A DNA stretch of 64,000 bases from Spirochaetae bacterium HGW-Spirochaetae-2 (GTDB lineage Bacteria; Spirochaetota; Spirochaetia; Sphaerochaetales; Sphaerochaetaceae). The position numbers and the translations under genes were made by a program. The stretch is taken from assembly GCA_002839355.1 (NCBI GenBank), contig PGXW01000018.1:29450-93449 (forward strand). The letters are read 5' to 3'. This document shows positions 26,661-35,299 of the stretch, one piece after another (the first letter of the stretch is position 1; each line of letters begins with the position of its first letter). The notes under the pieces were generated by a model. It ran no database searches, was not told the origin of the DNA, and saw nothing but the letters and a program-made list of their open reading frames with translations.

Positions 26661-27434
26661 ATGGCAAAAACCATACTGGTCACCGGTGGTGGCAGGGGAA
26701 TCGGACGGGGCATCTGCCTCAACTTGGCAGCGAAAGGATATTCGGTGGTGATCAACTACGCCGGCAACCGCGAGACTGCGGTGGAAACCCAACTCTTGTG
26801 CCAGGCCGCCGCAACCGACGCCTCGCAAATCTTTGCCATCGTCCAAGCCGACATATCCATTGCCCACCAGCGCGACTCATTGGTCGAACAGGCTCTTTCG
26901 GCGACAGGATCCTTGGACGCCCTGGTAAACAACGCCGGAGTGGGCCCGAAGCAACGGACCGACTTCCTCGATATGGCCGAGGAGTCCTATGACCGCCTCA
27001 TGTTGGTGAACCTGAAGGGACCGCTCATGCTCACCCAGCAAATTGCCCGACGCTGGCGGGATACGGATACCCTGGCAGGCAAGACAATCGTATTCGTCTC
27101 CTCGGTATCGGCCGACATGGTCTCTATCAACCGTGGGGAGTACTGCATCAGCAAGGCAGGAGTAGGTATGGCCGCATCGCTGTTCGCCACCCGTCTTGCC
27201 GGAGAGGGTACATTGGTATTCGAAGTCCGCCCTGGCATAATAAAGACCGACATGACTTCGGCTGTCTCGGAAAAATACGACACGCTGATTGCCGGGGGGC
27301 TGGTTCCCCAGATGCGTTGGGGCACGCCAGACGATATCGGCAGGACCGTCACCGCATTGTGCGACGGAGCGCTTCCCTTCTCCTCCGGGGCGGTGATCAC
27401 TGTGGATGGTGGCCTCCATATTCCCCGGCTGTAA
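26661..27434 (+). CDS. Short-chain dehydrogenase/reductase
   Basis: A 257-residue classical SDR. The cofactor motif is TGGGRGIGRG (about 8-17), then NNAGVG, the serine of VSSVSADM and the YCISK catalytic tyrosine-lysine pair; the C-terminus SSGAVITVDGGLHIP is typical of 3-oxoacyl-ACP-reductase-like SDRs. It oxidises or reduces an alcohol/ketone with NAD(P). The ATG at 26661 follows GGAGG by six bases. The palindrome just upstream is shared with the Old-Yellow-Enzyme operon, so it probably works with those two flavoproteins. Confidence 0.93.
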   Translation: MAKTILVTGGGRGIGRGICLNLAAKGYSVVINYAGNRETAVETQLLCQAAATDASQIFAIVQADISIAHQRDSLVEQALSATGSLDALVNNAGVGPKQRTDFLDMAEESYDRLMLVNLKGPLMLTQQIARRWRDTDTLAGKTIVFVSSVSADMVSINRGEYCISKAGVGMAASLFATRLAGEGTLVFEVRPGIIKTDMTSAVSEKYDTLIAGGLVPQMRWGTPDDIGRTVTALCDGALPFSSGAVITVDGGLHIPRL

Positions 27435-27457
27435 CAGACTCGAGCCGATGTGGCAGG

Positions 27458-29491
27458 CTATGGCTTGGGCGGTTGCAGATACGCACCCGACTGATAATCG
27501 GACCATACGCGTTCGAACCAGAAAATCTCGCTGGGAACCGGACGGCATTCGTCCAGACGTTCCAGAAGTTCCCCGTCCTCTCCAGCGGCGATCACCTGGA
27601 CAACGTTCCGAAGATCCGCCTTCTCCGGTTTGATTCGGTACTCGGCGAGCGCTGTATGGGCTGGTTCTCCGCTTGCGTCAACCACAAGGTACGAGCCGCG
27701 GCTACCGCCACCGTTCCCGAGGTATCTGGTTATCGCATAGAGGTACCATTGTTGGGCTATAAGCATATGCCGAAGACGCAGGGCCTTCGACAGCAGGACC
27801 TTGGGTACGGCGCTATCGGTGGTCAGTGCAGATACGGCTTGTTCCTTCGCCTCCGCATATGAGCGCCCGACAACAGGGGCCGACCTGATCGGTCCACCGG
27901 CCTTGCTCATCCGTTGTTGCATCGCATGGAGAATCGCATCGAGTTGCCCTTTGGATTGCCGGGGTGTGGTCCGCGCTTGCTCCGCATTGGCAACCCACAG
28001 ACGTGACAATCCAAGCATTCCGGATACCGCAGGGGCGACCTCGGTAAGCACCTGTCCGACGTCCAATGCATCCGCATGCCCATAGCCGGCGATCCGTGTG
28101 GCCGCACGTATGGCGCCCACTTGCCCCGAATTCAGGGCACTGCCACCCGGTCTGCTGACCCCATGGCTACCGTTGACCTCCCCAATGGGATACAGCCGGC
28201 GCCTATTGGTGGATTCCCACCAGATATCGGCATACAATCCACCGTTGTTGTGCTGGGCGCACACATCGACTTCCAGCAATTCGGCAGCTAGGTCGATACC
28301 GTTGCTCCGATACATTCCGATGGCACTGGGATTGAGCAGATGCAACCGCCCGATAGGTGATGATTCCCAAGCTCCCGACGCTTCCAGATACTCGAGGGCC
28401 GTCGAATCAACCTGGTCCTTACCGAACGGACCCCAGGAGGGATCACCGGTCATGTTGGACCGATAGTCGAGGAATACCCTCCGGCCTCGTATCCGCGTCT
28501 CGTGGTACACCAGCAAATCTATCAATGAAGAGCCGTTGTCGGGAACCTTGGCGGCATCGAACGGCCACTGGTAGCCCTTGAGGAATACCGCACGGGTCAA
28601 TTCGTGCCAATTGGAGAAATAGGGTACAAGGAATTCGACCGGATCGTTTCCCTGGGCGTCGGTACTCACATACCGCGGCAACACCTGTTGGTAACTACCG
28701 CTGAGATTCCATCGGAATTTCGTGCTGGCCAGACCAAACTGCGATTCGGTCAGGTTCACCGCCTCCGCTCCGACCTCCATAGCCAAGCCTATGCTTCCCA
28801 CATGTACCCGTGGATACACCGAGGCGGCATAGAAGGCGGCTGGACCGCCGGTGCCAAGCACCACATGGTCGGCCAGGACAACGGAAAATCCCAGGGATGG
28901 GGAATCGGTATCGAGCTTGTCCAACACCAATGCCCCAACCACCCTATCCGTATCGGCAAGCAGGAGTTTGACTACATCACGGTGGTCGAGCAGTGGTATA
29001 CCCAACCGTGCGACCTCCGCCTGGAGTTGTTTGACCATCACGTTCGACGTGAATGGCCCCAACGAAATTCCACGGTTGCTCGGGTCGTGGTCGGTCTTGT
29101 ACCCGGTGTACCCGCCATACGTATTGTGGGGAAACGGTACACCAAGCGATATGAGGTTGTAGAACGCCCTCGACGAATTCTGTGCTTCGATGAAGGAGAT
29201 ATCCCCATGGACCGATCCGCCTTGGGTATAGGATTGCACCATGTCGTAGGGAGAATCGGGAGTCGTCGAGGAATCGCCGAGCCGGTAATAGGTCTGCTTG
29301 TCACTACCGGTATTGCGCGAGGTTCCACCGTTGCGGTTGTCGGTCACGATCAACAGGTCGTCCACACCCATCCGCTTGAGGTGGACTGCGCACGAAAGCG
29401 AAGCGCTCCCCGAACCGATTATCAGGACATGGGTATGCACCACGGGTACGGACGTATGGTCGATTGGTAGTTCAGCAAGTTCTCTAGGCAT
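27458..29491 (-). CDS. FAD-dependent oxidoreductase, fumarate reductase/succinate dehydrogenase flavoprotein type
   Basis: A 677-residue flavoprotein. The FAD dinucleotide motif VLIIGSGSASLSCAVHL starts near residue 22, GGTSRNTGSDKQTYY follows, VVLGTGGPAAFYA lies near 215, and the C-terminal FAD contact HNNGGLYADI and LYPIGEVNGSHGVSRPGGSA near 440-480 resemble FrdA/SdhA. No signal peptide or heme/flavin-transfer domain is seen. It may reduce a double bond or oxidise a ring carbon. The ATG abuts the LacI stop exactly, so it is translated as part of the OYE-LacI-flavoprotein operon; it is convergent with the SDR gene. Confidence 0.85.
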   Translation of the reverse strand: MPRELAELPIDHTSVPVVHTHVLIIGSGSASLSCAVHLKRMGVDDLLIVTDNRNGGTSRNTGSDKQTYYRLGDSSTTPDSPYDMVQSYTQGGSVHGDISFIEAQNSSRAFYNLISLGVPFPHNTYGGYTGYKTDHDPSNRGISLGPFTSNVMVKQLQAEVARLGIPLLDHRDVVKLLLADTDRVVGALVLDKLDTDSPSLGFSVVLADHVVLGTGGPAAFYAASVYPRVHVGSIGLAMEVGAEAVNLTESQFGLASTKFRWNLSGSYQQVLPRYVSTDAQGNDPVEFLVPYFSNWHELTRAVFLKGYQWPFDAAKVPDNGSSLIDLLVYHETRIRGRRVFLDYRSNMTGDPSWGPFGKDQVDSTALEYLEASGAWESSPIGRLHLLNPSAIGMYRSNGIDLAAELLEVDVCAQHNNGGLYADIWWESTNRRRLYPIGEVNGSHGVSRPGGSALNSGQVGAIRAATRIAGYGHADALDVGQVLTEVAPAVSGMLGLSRLWVANAEQARTTPRQSKGQLDAILHAMQQRMSKAGGPIRSAPVVGRSYAEAKEQAVSALTTDSAVPKVLLSKALRLRHMLIAQQWYLYAITRYLGNGGGSRGSYLVVDASGEPAHTALAEYRIKPEKADLRNVVQVIAAGEDGELLERLDECRPVPSEIFWFERVWSDYQSGAYLQPPKP

Positions 29492-30490
29492 TCAGATTGT
29501 CTCTCCCAGGACATGGATTCCATCCAATGCCTTCTGCAGAGGATCTTCAGAGCGGTCGATGATTCTGTTCCTGAGCCAGAGGCCCGCCTCCCGACCCAAC
29601 TTGCGCAACGAGAACTCCACGGTGTCGATGCGTTGGTCCAACAGCTCCAACATGGGGGAATTGTCGAACCCTGAAAGGGAAAAGGCTTCGGGAACACGCC
29701 AACCACGGCGTAGGATGGTTTGGTAGACCGAGACGGCCATCAGGTCGTTGAAGCACAACACACCGTTGTAGCCGCGGTGCTCGATCGCCGGAATGACCTT
29801 GTCGCGCAATTCCGTTATCGAATCGACGGTTATTATGTCGCGCTCCACATCGAAGGGAATCCCCCTGATCCGACAGGCATCCGCAACACCTCTTGCTCGT
29901 GGTGGAGAAACCTGCGGGAGTGGAGAGAACCCGATATAGCAAGCCTTGAGCGATGCCCCCCGACGCTGCCACATGGCCTGGACCAATTTGTCCATCCCCG
30001 CGTGGCTGTCTACAATGACGTAGTTGTGTTCGGGATTCGAGCGGTTCAAGAGCACGAATGGGATTCCCCGTTCCTCCAACACCTCCTCCAACTGGGTGGA
30101 GGGTTCGGTGAACGCAAATACACATCCGTCGATATCACCGAGTTTCTTGGATTCGAACAGGGTAAGATCACCATCGTTGATACTGGTGATGATATTGATG
30201 CGGGTATCGCCAAATCCGGTCTGGATCCCGTCGATCAGCTCGGCGACATCGTAGAACAGGTGGATGTAGCTGTATTTGGCCGGAGGCAGGTACAACCGGA
30301 TATTTATGATCGCACGCCCTTTCTGGCGTTTGATGGGCCGTTTCTGGTATTGCATACGAGCCGCGGTGCTGAGGATTCGTTCCCGCTTCTCTTCGCCGAT
30401 AAGCGAAGAGTTGTTGAGTACCCGCGAGACGGTGCCGGGAGATATCCCCAATTCCTTGGCTATGTCGTATACCGTTACCTTCTTGCCCAT
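29492..30490 (-). CDS. LacI-family regulator of the redox module
   Basis: A 332-residue LacI-family protein. The helix-turn-helix is VTVYDIAKELGISPGTVSRV (about 5-24) followed by a hinge segment around ARMQYQKRPIKRQKG. The sensor part includes INIRLYLPPAKYSYIHLFYD, GDIDGCVFAFTEP, VIVDSHAGMDKLVQAM and SLSGFDNSPML. It lies between the two flavoprotein genes, so it is autoregulated if the operator at 31689-31704 is its target. The same palindrome at the SDR promoter would make this a small three-enzyme regulon. The ligand is unknown. Confidence 0.92.
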   Translation of the reverse strand: MGKKVTVYDIAKELGISPGTVSRVLNNSSLIGEEKRERILSTAARMQYQKRPIKRQKGRAIINIRLYLPPAKYSYIHLFYDVAELIDGIQTGFGDTRINIITSINDGDLTLFESKKLGDIDGCVFAFTEPSTQLEEVLEERGIPFVLLNRSNPEHNYVIVDSHAGMDKLVQAMWQRRGASLKACYIGFSPLPQVSPPRARGVADACRIRGIPFDVERDIITVDSITELRDKVIPAIEHRGYNGVLCFNDLMAVSVYQTILRRGWRVPEAFSLSGFDNSPMLELLDQRIDTVEFSLRKLGREAGLWLRNRIIDRSEDPLQKALDGIHVLGETI

Positions 30491-30511
30491 GTTACCTGCC
30501 CATTATACCGC

Positions 30512-31636
30512 TTACTGTGGGAAAATGATGCACCCGACCTGCTCCTGTTTCACCATCAGCTTGGAACAGCCGGAACACAACTTGCAATAATCGACATCCT
30601 CGCCCCCGATTACCCTGGAGGGAAACAGCGGATCGGCGAGGGTCTGACGGCCCCACCCGATGAAATCGGCATCGCCGCGCACCAGGTTCTCCTCGGCGGC
30701 AACCAGGGACTCTTCCTGCAGGACCGTGTATGCGGAACCGAAGACCTTCATGTCACCGGCAATGGCTTTCGCACGCCGCGCATAGCGGAACTGATGCAGA
30801 TAGAACCACTTCGAGGTGTTTGTCGGCCGGGTGATCTCCGAAGTAAGACCCGGAATACCTGCCGAAACATTGAGGTAATCGAGTTTCATACTGGCCATAA
30901 GACGGATCACCTCATCCATCTCGGTCAAATCCTCCACGGCGTCATCGGCCGATGCGGTGCCGCAGCCCCCCCGGATGCCTTCGTAATAGGATATCCTGCT
31001 GCCGAGGATGAAATCGTCGCGGGTCAGGCGCGCTCGGATCTGTTCCACCGATTCGCGCAGCAGGCGGGTCCTGTTCTCGAACGAACCGCCCCACTTGTCG
31101 TCGCGGATATTGGCAGGACGGAGCATCTCGCACCCGAGATAGCCGTGGCACAACTTGAAGTCCACACCATCCGCCCCGGCTTCCTCTGCCAACAGCACCG
31201 CATCCACAAACTTCCGCTGGATCTCGTCCACTTCTTCGGTGGTGAGCAGATGCTCTCCTTCCTGGGGCTCGTACAGGGCAGTCGGATGTGAGAAAGCCTT
31301 GCCGCTCTTGCGGCCGGAATGGGTTATCTGGAACAGTATGATCGAGTTCGGATCTGCCTTCTTCATCTCGGAAACCAAGGTCTTGAATCCGTCCAAGTGC
31401 TCCCGGTTTATCACCATCTGGTCTTTTCGGGCAAGGGATTCGGCATCGATGGACAACGCCTCTATGACTATGATGCCCCACTTGCCCTCGGCCAACTTCA
31501 CATAGCGCCGGATGGCACGGGGAGAGACAGCCCCGCCGATGCCATCATTACCCTCCATGGGTTGGGCGACAAAACGGTTTTGCGCCACGCGTTTGCCAAT
31601 CGTTTGCGTACTGAACAACGTATCGTAGGTCTTCAT
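30512..31636 (-). CDS. Old-Yellow-Enzyme/2,4-dienoyl-CoA-reductase-type FMN and Fe-S reductase, short form
   Basis: A 374-residue FMN-binding TIM barrel. Typical segments are RFVAQPMEGNDG, ITHSGRKSGKA (FMN/substrate histidine), GADGVDFKLCHGYLGCEMLRP, NIRDDKWGGSFENRTRLLRE and GWGRQTLADP. A 4Fe-4S motif C-x2-C-x2-C-x11-C occupies about 351-369, as in dienoyl-CoA reductase and trimethylamine dehydrogenase. Those enzymes normally continue with about 300 residues of FAD/NAD domain, which is absent here, so electrons must come from another protein, perhaps ferredoxin or the flavoprotein of the operon. The ATG at 31636 follows GGGAG. Confidence 0.9.
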   Translation of the reverse strand: MKTYDTLFSTQTIGKRVAQNRFVAQPMEGNDGIGGAVSPRAIRRYVKLAEGKWGIIVIEALSIDAESLARKDQMVINREHLDGFKTLVSEMKKADPNSIILFQITHSGRKSGKAFSHPTALYEPQEGEHLLTTEEVDEIQRKFVDAVLLAEEAGADGVDFKLCHGYLGCEMLRPANIRDDKWGGSFENRTRLLRESVEQIRARLTRDDFILGSRISYYEGIRGGCGTASADDAVEDLTEMDEVIRLMASMKLDYLNVSAGIPGLTSEITRPTNTSKWFYLHQFRYARRAKAIAGDMKVFGSAYTVLQEESLVAAEENLVRGDADFIGWGRQTLADPLFPSRVIGGEDVDYCKLCSGCSKLMVKQEQVGCIIFPQ

Positions 31637-31688
31637 GGATTGTTCTCCCAATTCCCTCCGGACGATATCTCCGAACGGCACAACCGGT

Positions 31689-31731
31689 TTGTTGCATGCA
31701 ACAATCTAACCTACCCCAAGGATGAAGTCAA
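31689..31731 (-). promoter_or_regulatory. OYE operon promoter with operator TTGTTGCATGCAACAA
   Basis: On the minus strand -35 TTGACT (31726-31731) and -10 TAGATT (31703-31708) are 17 bases apart. The perfect 16-base palindrome TTGTTGCATGCAACAA (31689-31704) overlaps the end of the -10 and covers the start-point region. The same 16 bases occur at the SDR promoter. Confidence 0.75.
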
Positions 31732-31806
31732 GAAAAATTTATGAAAGGTTTCTTTGCTTGACAGGGGCAGCAATTAGGGGAATCATTGCGCCAGGAGTAC
31801 CAATCC

Positions 31807-32346
31807 ATGCGTGTGTTCATTGCCATCAATTTTCCCACTCCCGTGCGTCGGGCTTTGGTGAAACATCAGCAAACAATCAGGAATGCCGCGCAAAGCGGCA
31901 ATTTCACACACGAGGAAAACCTCCATCTGACACTGGTGTTCCTGGGAGAGGTACCGGTCGGCGATCTTTCGCGGATCAACGCGATTGTAGATACGGTGGT
32001 CTGCCCACCATTTCCCCTTGCCTTCGACGAAATCGGTCGGTTCGACCGCAAGGGAAAGGACATATGGTGGGTGGGAATCCGCAGGAGCAGGAACTTGTTG
32101 GACCTGCAGGCGGCACTTGACGATGCGTTCCGACGCGCCGGATACCGACTCGATTCCCGCCCGTTCACCGCCCATATCACCCTAGCCCGCGAAGTCAGGA
32201 TGTCCGATCCCGGGGACAGGAGACACTTGTGTGCCGCTATCGCACCGATCGAGACCATGGCAACCCGGGTGAGTGTCATGGTATCGACGCGCATCGGCGG
32301 TAGATTGAACTATAGGGAAGTGTATGGCAAGGATTTTCCTACCTGA
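31807..32346 (+). CDS. thpR: RNA 2',3'-cyclic phosphodiesterase (2H family)
   Basis: A 179-residue 2H phosphoesterase. It begins MRVFIAINFP and has both HxTx motifs, HLTLVFLG (about 43-50) and HITLAR (about 125), plus the family-typical NYREVY near the C-terminus. ThpR opens 2',3'-cyclic phosphates on RNA and shows 2'-5' ligase activity in vitro. The ATG at 31807 follows AGGAG; an upstream in-frame start lacks a ribosome site. It is divergent from the redox operon and convergent with the amylase; no functional link to either is visible. Confidence 0.92.
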   Translation: MRVFIAINFPTPVRRALVKHQQTIRNAAQSGNFTHEENLHLTLVFLGEVPVGDLSRINAIVDTVVCPPFPLAFDEIGRFDRKGKDIWWVGIRRSRNLLDLQAALDDAFRRAGYRLDSRPFTAHITLAREVRMSDPGDRRHLCAAIAPIETMATRVSVMVSTRIGGRLNYREVYGKDFPT

Positions 32347-32370
32347 TGAATCCGTTGGAACCGCACGGCA

Positions 32371-33852
32371 TCAGTTCGTTTCGATCCATACCGAGACCGA
32401 AGCCCCGTTGCAATGGAATTCCCCGAATCCTTGGGCATCGGTGGTGATGCTTCCAATCCTGTTTCCAGTACAATCGACGTATGTGGTATCCCGCTTTCCC
32501 GTCTCCATGCGTTTGGTACCCTCGTTCCCATTGGACAGGAGGACGGCCATGGAACCGGGATGCGAGGCATCACCCGAGAAGGTCCACCCTATAGTGTTGG
32601 GGTGGTCGAAATAATCCCGTTGCTGGCCAAAGGTACTTGTTTTCCGCTCTTCGAGCAGCTTGTCCAGAAGTGGCTTGAACGAGGGCATCTCTATATCGTA
32701 TTGTTGCCCATCGTTACCCCTATCCCTGTAGGAAGCCCCCTCGTAATCGGCTGCGAAGACACAGGGGTATCCCTCCCGCCTCAAGAGCACCAGGGCATAG
32801 GCGAGTGGTTTGAACCACGGCTCCACCACCGATTCCAAAGCTTGTAGGGGTTGGGAATCATGGTTCGCCACAAATGTAACCGCATGGTGGGGGTCCACCT
32901 GCACCAGGGAACCGTCGAAGATGGTGCGCAGGTCGTAATCGGCACGGGCGATGCTCGCCGTATGGAACGCAAAGTGTAGCGGCACGTCGAACAGCGAGAG
33001 CAACCCTGCCGTCATATCTATGTACCTGCGCAAATTGTCCAGGTCCGGATCCCAGAATTCGGCAACGGAGAACAAGTCCTTGCGGGCATGGTCGCACATC
33101 GCCTTCAACCACTGGGGGAAGAACCATGCGGGAATGTGTTTGACCGCATCGATACGGAATCCATCGACACCGGTCGTATCGAGATGCCACCTTCCCCAAC
33201 GCGTGAGTTCGTCGCGGACCTCGGGCGATCCGAAATCGAGGTCGCAGCCCATGAGATAATCATAGTTGCCATATTCACCCGACACCTCGTTGTCGAAATC
33301 CTTCCCCTCGAACAAATAGACCGTATCGTGATCGTCGGGATTGCGCTTGTCGTGGTCCACGGCATCGAAATGCCACCAGTTCCACGTGAACGTCGAGTAC
33401 TTCCCCCGGCGTCCGGGAAACACGTATCGGGTGAAGGCTTCTATCTCCACCGCAGGACCTTTCGCCCGTGTACGGTCGTTCCGGGGAAACGGTGTCGCCA
33501 AGGCAATTTCGGATGTATCCGCACCCATGCGGTGGTTCAGCACAATATCGGCATAGACCGAAAGGTTCGCCCGGTGTGCGGCATCGATTGCAGCAAGATA
33601 CTCCCCTTTCGTCCCATATTTCGTCCCGACCGTTCCCTTTTGGTCGAATTCGCCGAGATCGTACATGTCGTATACACCGTAACCCGTATCGTATCCGCCC
33701 CCGGCACCTTTATACGCGGGAGGTAGCCACAGTGCGGTGAACCCCGCATCGGCGAGGGCACCGGCGTCCCGGGCGACCGTATGCCAAAGCCGACCATCGG
33801 AAGGTGAATACCAATGGAAACATTGCAACATCACTCCCCGCTGCTCATCCAT
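32371..33852 (-). CDS. Cytoplasmic alpha-amylase (GH13)
   Basis: A 493-residue GH13 enzyme of the amylase type found in E. coli AmyA and Bacillus. There is no signal peptide. The family starts are VMLQCFHWYSP and ALWLPPAYKG; then DIVLNHRMGAD (conserved region I), VDGFRIDAVKHI with the nucleophile aspartate (II), FSVAEFWD with the acid glutamate (III) and FVANHDSQP with the third aspartate (IV). It cleaves internal alpha-1,4 bonds in glycogen or imported maltodextrin. The ATG at 33852 follows GGGAGGGAGG and overlaps the end of the ACT-like gene by 8 bases. Confidence 0.95.
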   Translation of the reverse strand: MDEQRGVMLQCFHWYSPSDGRLWHTVARDAGALADAGFTALWLPPAYKGAGGGYDTGYGVYDMYDLGEFDQKGTVGTKYGTKGEYLAAIDAAHRANLSVYADIVLNHRMGADTSEIALATPFPRNDRTRAKGPAVEIEAFTRYVFPGRRGKYSTFTWNWWHFDAVDHDKRNPDDHDTVYLFEGKDFDNEVSGEYGNYDYLMGCDLDFGSPEVRDELTRWGRWHLDTTGVDGFRIDAVKHIPAWFFPQWLKAMCDHARKDLFSVAEFWDPDLDNLRRYIDMTAGLLSLFDVPLHFAFHTASIARADYDLRTIFDGSLVQVDPHHAVTFVANHDSQPLQALESVVEPWFKPLAYALVLLRREGYPCVFAADYEGASYRDRGNDGQQYDIEMPSFKPLLDKLLEERKTSTFGQQRDYFDHPNTIGWTFSGDASHPGSMAVLLSNGNEGTKRMETGKRDTTYVDCTGNRIGSITTDAQGFGEFHCNGASVSVWIETN

Positions 33853-34285
33853 GGTTGGAGTCCTCCCTCCCGGTGTTCGTGCACTCCCCCAACTGTTTCA
33901 GCAATCCAAGCGCCCGCGCGGCATGTGCGAACGGAATGAACAGATGGTCATGGAAATAGCCGGCTACCATATTCGCGCTGATTCCGTTGGTGGCCAGGAC
34001 ACCGGATACGGCGGCTGTGAGTCCGACCGCGTGCAGGCTCGAATGGATGTGCAAGGTGATGCGGGCCCACTGGTCCCGGTATGCGAGACCGATGCTGTCT
34101 GCCTGATCTGTATCCAATATGTACGTGGTCCCTTCCTCTTCACAGATGGTTGCCCATGGCACTGGTGGCTGTGGCCCCCAAAGGTCTTCACCTCCGAGGT
34201 GGAACACGTACCGCCGGGCGGACAAGACCGGTTCGAGGTTCGCGAGCAATATGGTAAGGTCGGTCTCTCCCGATGCTGGATCCAT
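33845..34285 (-). CDS. ACT-like domain protein
   Basis: A 146-residue protein with two ACT-like segments, as in the small ACT_3/ACT_7 families: TDLTILLANLEPVLSARRYVF with strand pairs up to about residue 75, then WARITLHIHSSLHAVGLTAAV and GYFHDHLFIPFAHAARAL. Such proteins bind amino acids or related ligands, and no enzymatic role is known for this small form. The ATG at 34285 follows AGGAGG. It is co-transcribed with the amylase. Confidence 0.75.
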   Translation of the reverse strand: MDPASGETDLTILLANLEPVLSARRYVFHLGGEDLWGPQPPVPWATICEEEGTTYILDTDQADSIGLAYRDQWARITLHIHSSLHAVGLTAAVSGVLATNGISANMVAGYFHDHLFIPFAHAARALGLLKQLGECTNTGREDSNHG

Positions 34286-34433
34286 GGTACATCCTCCTGC
34301 GTTCCGAAACGCGAAAACGTGGTTCAGCATACCATTGGTAGAATTATTTTTCACATTTTTTTTGATGGAATCATTCCATATATTATTATATGGACCGATG
34401 GGTGGTGCCTGATGTTTTCAGATTCTGTCATAT

Positions 34434-34445
34434 CTGTTATAACAG
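34434..34445. promoter_or_regulatory. Perfect dyad CTGTTATAACAG upstream of the GntR gene
   Basis: A 12-base perfect palindrome in the AT-rich gap 34286-34552 between the ACT-like and GntR genes, about 108 bases before the GntR start. A possible promoter TTGATG-16-TATTAT sits just upstream (34362-34389). It could be an autoregulatory site, but the motif is short. Confidence 0.35.
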
Positions 34446-34552
34446 TAATGACAATTTTCGATACTATTGCGCCAAGAATTCAACATTGGGTATACTTATG
34501 TAAAAGTTTCTATTACAAATACCTATGCGTGACCATGACGAGGAGGAAAGCA

Positions 34553-35212
34553 ATGTTGGGAAGAGCAGACGCAGGATTCAAGACAGCGGCACAACATGCC
34601 TATGAAATCATATGCCAACAGATTATCGACGGTTCGTTGAAGCCGGGGGACCGGCTCACACGACGCGGGATGGCAAAGGTAACCGGTATGAGTGTCATTC
34701 CGGTGATCGAAGCATTGCACCGACTGGAAAGCGAGGGGCTGGTCGTATCGGAGCCGCATTTCGGGTCCCGTGTAATCGGCATGGACACCAAGACCATCCT
34801 TGACCGCAACGCATGCCGGATGGCAGTCGAATGCCAGGTGGTGCGCATACTGGCACAACACCGCCACAAGGACCAGGTCGAACGGCTGAGGCTGCTCGCG
34901 CGGCAGTTGGATGAAATGCCCAACAAGGACGGAACGAGGGAAACGTTCTGCGAACACCACGATGCCTTCCATATCCAACTTGCCACCTACACCGGCTATA
35001 CGACCTTTGTCGAGACCCTCATCCGGTTGAACCTGTTCGACAGCTTGCTGCGGATATCGATGGAGCGTGGGCAAAAGAAGAAGATTCCCCTACCCGCGGG
35101 CCACCACCAGCGATTGGTCGAAGCGATCGCGACCGGACATGTCGATGTTGCTGAGAACACGATGCGGGAACATCTGAACCAATGGATGGTCTTCGGCGAG
35201 GATAAGATGTAG
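34553..35212 (+). CDS. GntR-family (FCD-type) transcriptional regulator
   Basis: A 219-residue regulator. The winged helix is in the first 75 residues (AYEIICQQIIDGSLKPGDRL, MAKVTGMSVIPVIEALHRLE, SEGLV). The C-terminal helical FCD domain carries a metal-binding pattern seen as ETFCEHHDAFHIQLA and AGHHQRLVEAI and ends near REHLNQWM. FCD regulators bind carboxylic or sugar acids. The ATG at 34553 is chosen because AGGAGG sits six bases upstream; an ATG 18 bases earlier would place that site inside the gene. It precedes an EamA permease by 88 bases, a possible target. Confidence 0.9.
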   Translation: MLGRADAGFKTAAQHAYEIICQQIIDGSLKPGDRLTRRGMAKVTGMSVIPVIEALHRLESEGLVVSEPHFGSRVIGMDTKTILDRNACRMAVECQVVRILAQHRHKDQVERLRLLARQLDEMPNKDGTRETFCEHHDAFHIQLATYTGYTTFVETLIRLNLFDSLLRISMERGQKKKIPLPAGHHQRLVEAIATGHVDVAENTMREHLNQWMVFGEDKM

Positions 35213-35299
35213 GCTTCGATACCGGCGGATATTTTGTTATTGCCAATACGGAGACTCTCCTATATCGTTAGGACCATCATTCAAATAGGGAGCTCTCCT

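Noticed and set aside
33737..34552. Open frame before the GntR gene
   Set aside because: It is antisense to the amylase and ACT-like genes and then AT-rich gap; AGGAGG just before 34553 sets the start.
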